64,000 bases of DNA from Erythrophleum ivorense (Eukaryota; Streptophyta; Magnoliopsida; Fabales; Fabaceae), in assembly GCA_026724425.1 (NCBI GenBank), contig JAIUCV010000009.1, positions 15,139,294 through 15,203,293 on the forward strand, in the 5' to 3' direction. A model generated the notes under the pieces. That model searched no databases, was not told where the DNA came from, and saw only the letters and a list, made by a program, of their open reading frames with translations. This document shows positions 61,351-64,000 of this stretch, one piece after another; the first letter of the stretch is position 1, and every line of letters begins with the position of its first letter. The position numbers were made by a program, and so were the translations under genes.

Positions 61351-64000
61351 CAAGTAAGTGATTGAGCTTTGTTTGAGGCAAAAGAATCCAAAAGATGATG
61401 GCAGTGTTACCATAGCACTACCAACAGAGTGATACAAATGAATCATATATATGTAAGGATGATCCTTTTTTTGATATCTTGGCATGATGAAAAGAAAATG
61501 TTACAAAGTATAAAGTACTTTCTCTTGTTGCACATAGTGTGTTAGTCGTGCTAATGTTAATTATGGCATTTAAATATACTTCTAGTACTAATGGGTGTGC
61601 GCTTGATCCTTTTAGGAGTTTGTCATCACTAGAGATTGTTAAAGCACTCATTTGCACCTAAAATTGGCTATCTCTTATAGTGTTCACATTTGATGAGGGT
61701 AATTTTGATTAGTATGAGGAGTTTGAGGGTGTTATTGCATTCGAGAAGTTCTATACTTTGATAATACATGAGACATAATGCATTTCTTCATGTTGATTTC
61801 TACTTTTTAACTTTCAATTTTTTCTTAATCTTTATAGAGATTTTAAGAGCTTTAGGTGTCTCTAAAGATGTGTCTCACATCAACTATTATGCTTTAATTA
61901 GCTTTTGCAATTTTCAATTTATGCATATAGCATTTTATGACTCTTAGTTGCATGTATTTTTATTATGAACACATATTTTCTAACTTTCTAAATTTGGGGA
62001 ATGTATTTGTATCTTGAACTATGATCTCTATGTTTGCACTTGATGCTTTTGTATTTATTTTATTGACAAACTTCTTAGTTTTTAATTGTTCTCATAAAAC
62101 ATATAGAGGCATTGCTAGGTTCAATTAGATGTAAGCTATGAAACTTTTGTTTGTAACCTTTATTGAATTTTTAGCTTTCATATCATTACTTTTGGTGCAT
62201 TCATAACCCTCATTTGGCCAAGTTTCATATCATTACTTTTGGTGCATTCATAATCCTCATTTAGCCAAGTTCTGGTATGCATAAACCATCATGCCTTTTC
62301 TTTTTAATTAATTTATTTCTCTTGTGAACAAATGATGTTGAAGCAACCTTAAGACTTACTTGGTTCTTAAGATAATGCAATATAGATCTTGTTGATCTAT
62401 TAGGTGGGGACATTAGTATTCTATTGCGATTATGATATTGTTTAGAGATATAATGTTTGTAGAATTTGCATGCATAATATGTGAATTCCTTTAAGTTTTT
62501 GATACATAGTAGACCTAGTAGGATTGACTTTTATCATTGAATTCTTCAATGTAGTGGAGATTGATGCATGTGATGTTGCATTAGGTGTTAGGCAACTAGC
62601 TATGACACTTACTGTTTTGTCACTGATTAACGAGATAGTAATATACCTTTTAAATTTTATTTAGTAGGTCTATTGCTTGCTTTGTATAAAAGTGTGGCTA
62701 ACTTGAGTTCTAATTTGTATCATAGAATAGTTGATAGAATTCTTAATTATGTCAATTTTAATAGTTGACAGAAAAAAGCAAGTTCTTACTTTTTGTAAAA
62801 ATAGTTAATTTATTAATAAAAGTGTAGGCATTTCCACTAATTTGGAAAAGTTGTGTGAGATTACAAAACTTCTATATTTACTTTGCTAAATTTTAGGATT
62901 GCTTGCAATTATTTTTGTTGTCACCTAAGTTCTTTGTAAGAAAAGATAGTTCATTTGGGGTTATTTATATTTTATCTTGACATTTAACATTCATATTTTG
63001 GTGCTTTTGTGTGTTGTCTTAAAGTTGTCTAGCTTTTTGATGATGATAAATACATCTTTTTCATATATTTTGTTGTTTCTTTCAAAACATTTTTAAAATA
63101 TTACAACGTGTACTAGATTGTTGATTTATGTTACTAAAAATTACATAGTTTTGTAAGTCATTTAAACTTTGTTGTATTCCTTTGGACTATCAACAAATAT
63201 AAAACCATAAGTCTATAATAGCCAATAGTTTTGTGAATTGAAGTTTGGGCCACTACATCACAAAGTAAACCATGAGCTTGTTTGGCCATCCACTACTTGA
63301 GCTAGGCCAAGCCTCAGGTAGGGAAAAAAAGGCTTGAACAATAAATTAGGCCAAGCATTAAGTTAGCTTAATACTTGGCCTGGCTTGTATGTACCCCTAG
63401 ATTTTATATCTCACTATTTATATTTTAACCATTTCTATGTGAAGGTATGGGGATAGCAATGGGAAATTAAGTAGATGGCTAGAGTGTTGGTTGATATTCT
63501 AGTAATTAATGTATATAATATATTTGAGATTATGTGCATTTTAAATTTTTATAATGACTTGTAGGGGACCTAGTGAGGATGATATGATATGCTTGATACG
63601 TATGAGGACTATGGTAAGGATTGCATGTTAAAATGGTTAGGATAGCTTGGCCTTAAAATTTGGTAACTTTAGCATATTTCGATTTGTTTGTTTGAAATAG
63701 GGTAGATTTGAAAACTAGTATGTTCAACTAAGTAAACCACTTCAAAAATTTATGATTTTTGATAGGAGATTAGAGGACATATAAGAGAATTAGCACAGTA
63801 AATTTCTTGATTTTTTGTGTTGCCTAGTTTGCTTAACTAGCGTTAAATAGTACTAGCTTGGTTTAGAAGGCAAATCAAGACAACTTTGCAAATGGCTTAG
63901 TCAAAGAATCAAACTAGGATTTTTTAGGTGAAACTTGGTTTACACATACTAAACACCTTAAACTTGAGATTTGAAGCATCTTGTGATTTTTCATGATAGC
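61351..64000. other. Right-edge region; no gene seen
   Basis: Moderately AT-rich, probably old transposon sequence. Only the tandem duplication at 62176-62269 was supported. Confidence 0.45.
62176..62269. repeat. Two-copy tandem duplication, period 47 bp
   Basis: TTTCATATCATTACTTTTGG starts at 62176 and at 62223; the 47-bp units differ at only two positions, so the duplication is recent. Confidence 0.9.

Noticed and set aside
1..64000. tRNA genes, rRNA, CRISPR or bacterial-type operons
   Set aside because: No tRNA-like T-arm with matching acceptor stems was found, and all genes are spliced eukaryotic genes; GTTCGAATT words at 35405 and 43781 lack the rest of a tRNA fold.

Overview
This window is nuclear DNA from a flowering plant, most likely a eudicot. 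The genes are intron-rich with GT/GC-AG splice sites, the spacers are long and very AT-rich, and LTR-retrotransposon and TIR-transposon relics are common. No tRNA, rRNA or CRISPR array was found.

Five protein-coding genes can be rebuilt exon by exon. On the minus strand are a delta-type phospholipase D (202-4696, cut by the left edge before its second HKD motif) and the largest subunit of RNA polymerase II with its heptad CTD (9608-17591, 14 exons, about 1841 residues). On the plus strand are a type II membrane prolyl 4-hydroxylase (27961-30734, 7 exons, 290 residues), a membrane RING-H2 E3 ligase of the NEP1-interacting-protein type (38089-39771, 5 exons, 235 residues), and a receptor-like kinase with almost no ectodomain (43499-46341, 7 exons, 449 residues). 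From memory, the first four occur in the same order in a short interval of Arabidopsis chromosome 4 (around At4g35790-At4g35840), so this appears to be an old syntenic block. The genes do not form one pathway; they are ordinary neighbours with their own promoters.

Between and after the genes: 4.7-9.6 kb is AT-rich spacer plus the RPB1 3' UTR; 19.2-20.75 kb is a solo LTR with a perfect 5-bp target duplication; 20.8-27.9, 31.4-38.0 and 39.9-43.5 kb are AT-rich spacers with microsatellites, a 91-bp tandem duplication and a hAT-like TIR element (about 41.24-42.16 kb).

From 46.7 kb to the right edge the window is transposon-dominated. It holds a 2.15-kb element with about 350-bp terminal inverted repeats carrying coding-like sequence (Pack-MULE-like), a broken ORF with a WRC-like zinc motif next to a decayed reverse-transcriptase fragment and linked to it by a 103-bp inverted repeat, a 2.9-kb LTR, a 2.76-kb LTR nested in a related LTR of opposite orientation, and a probable LINE RNase H remnant. 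Conserved small hairpins and palindrome arrays inside the long LTRs are the least explained structures.
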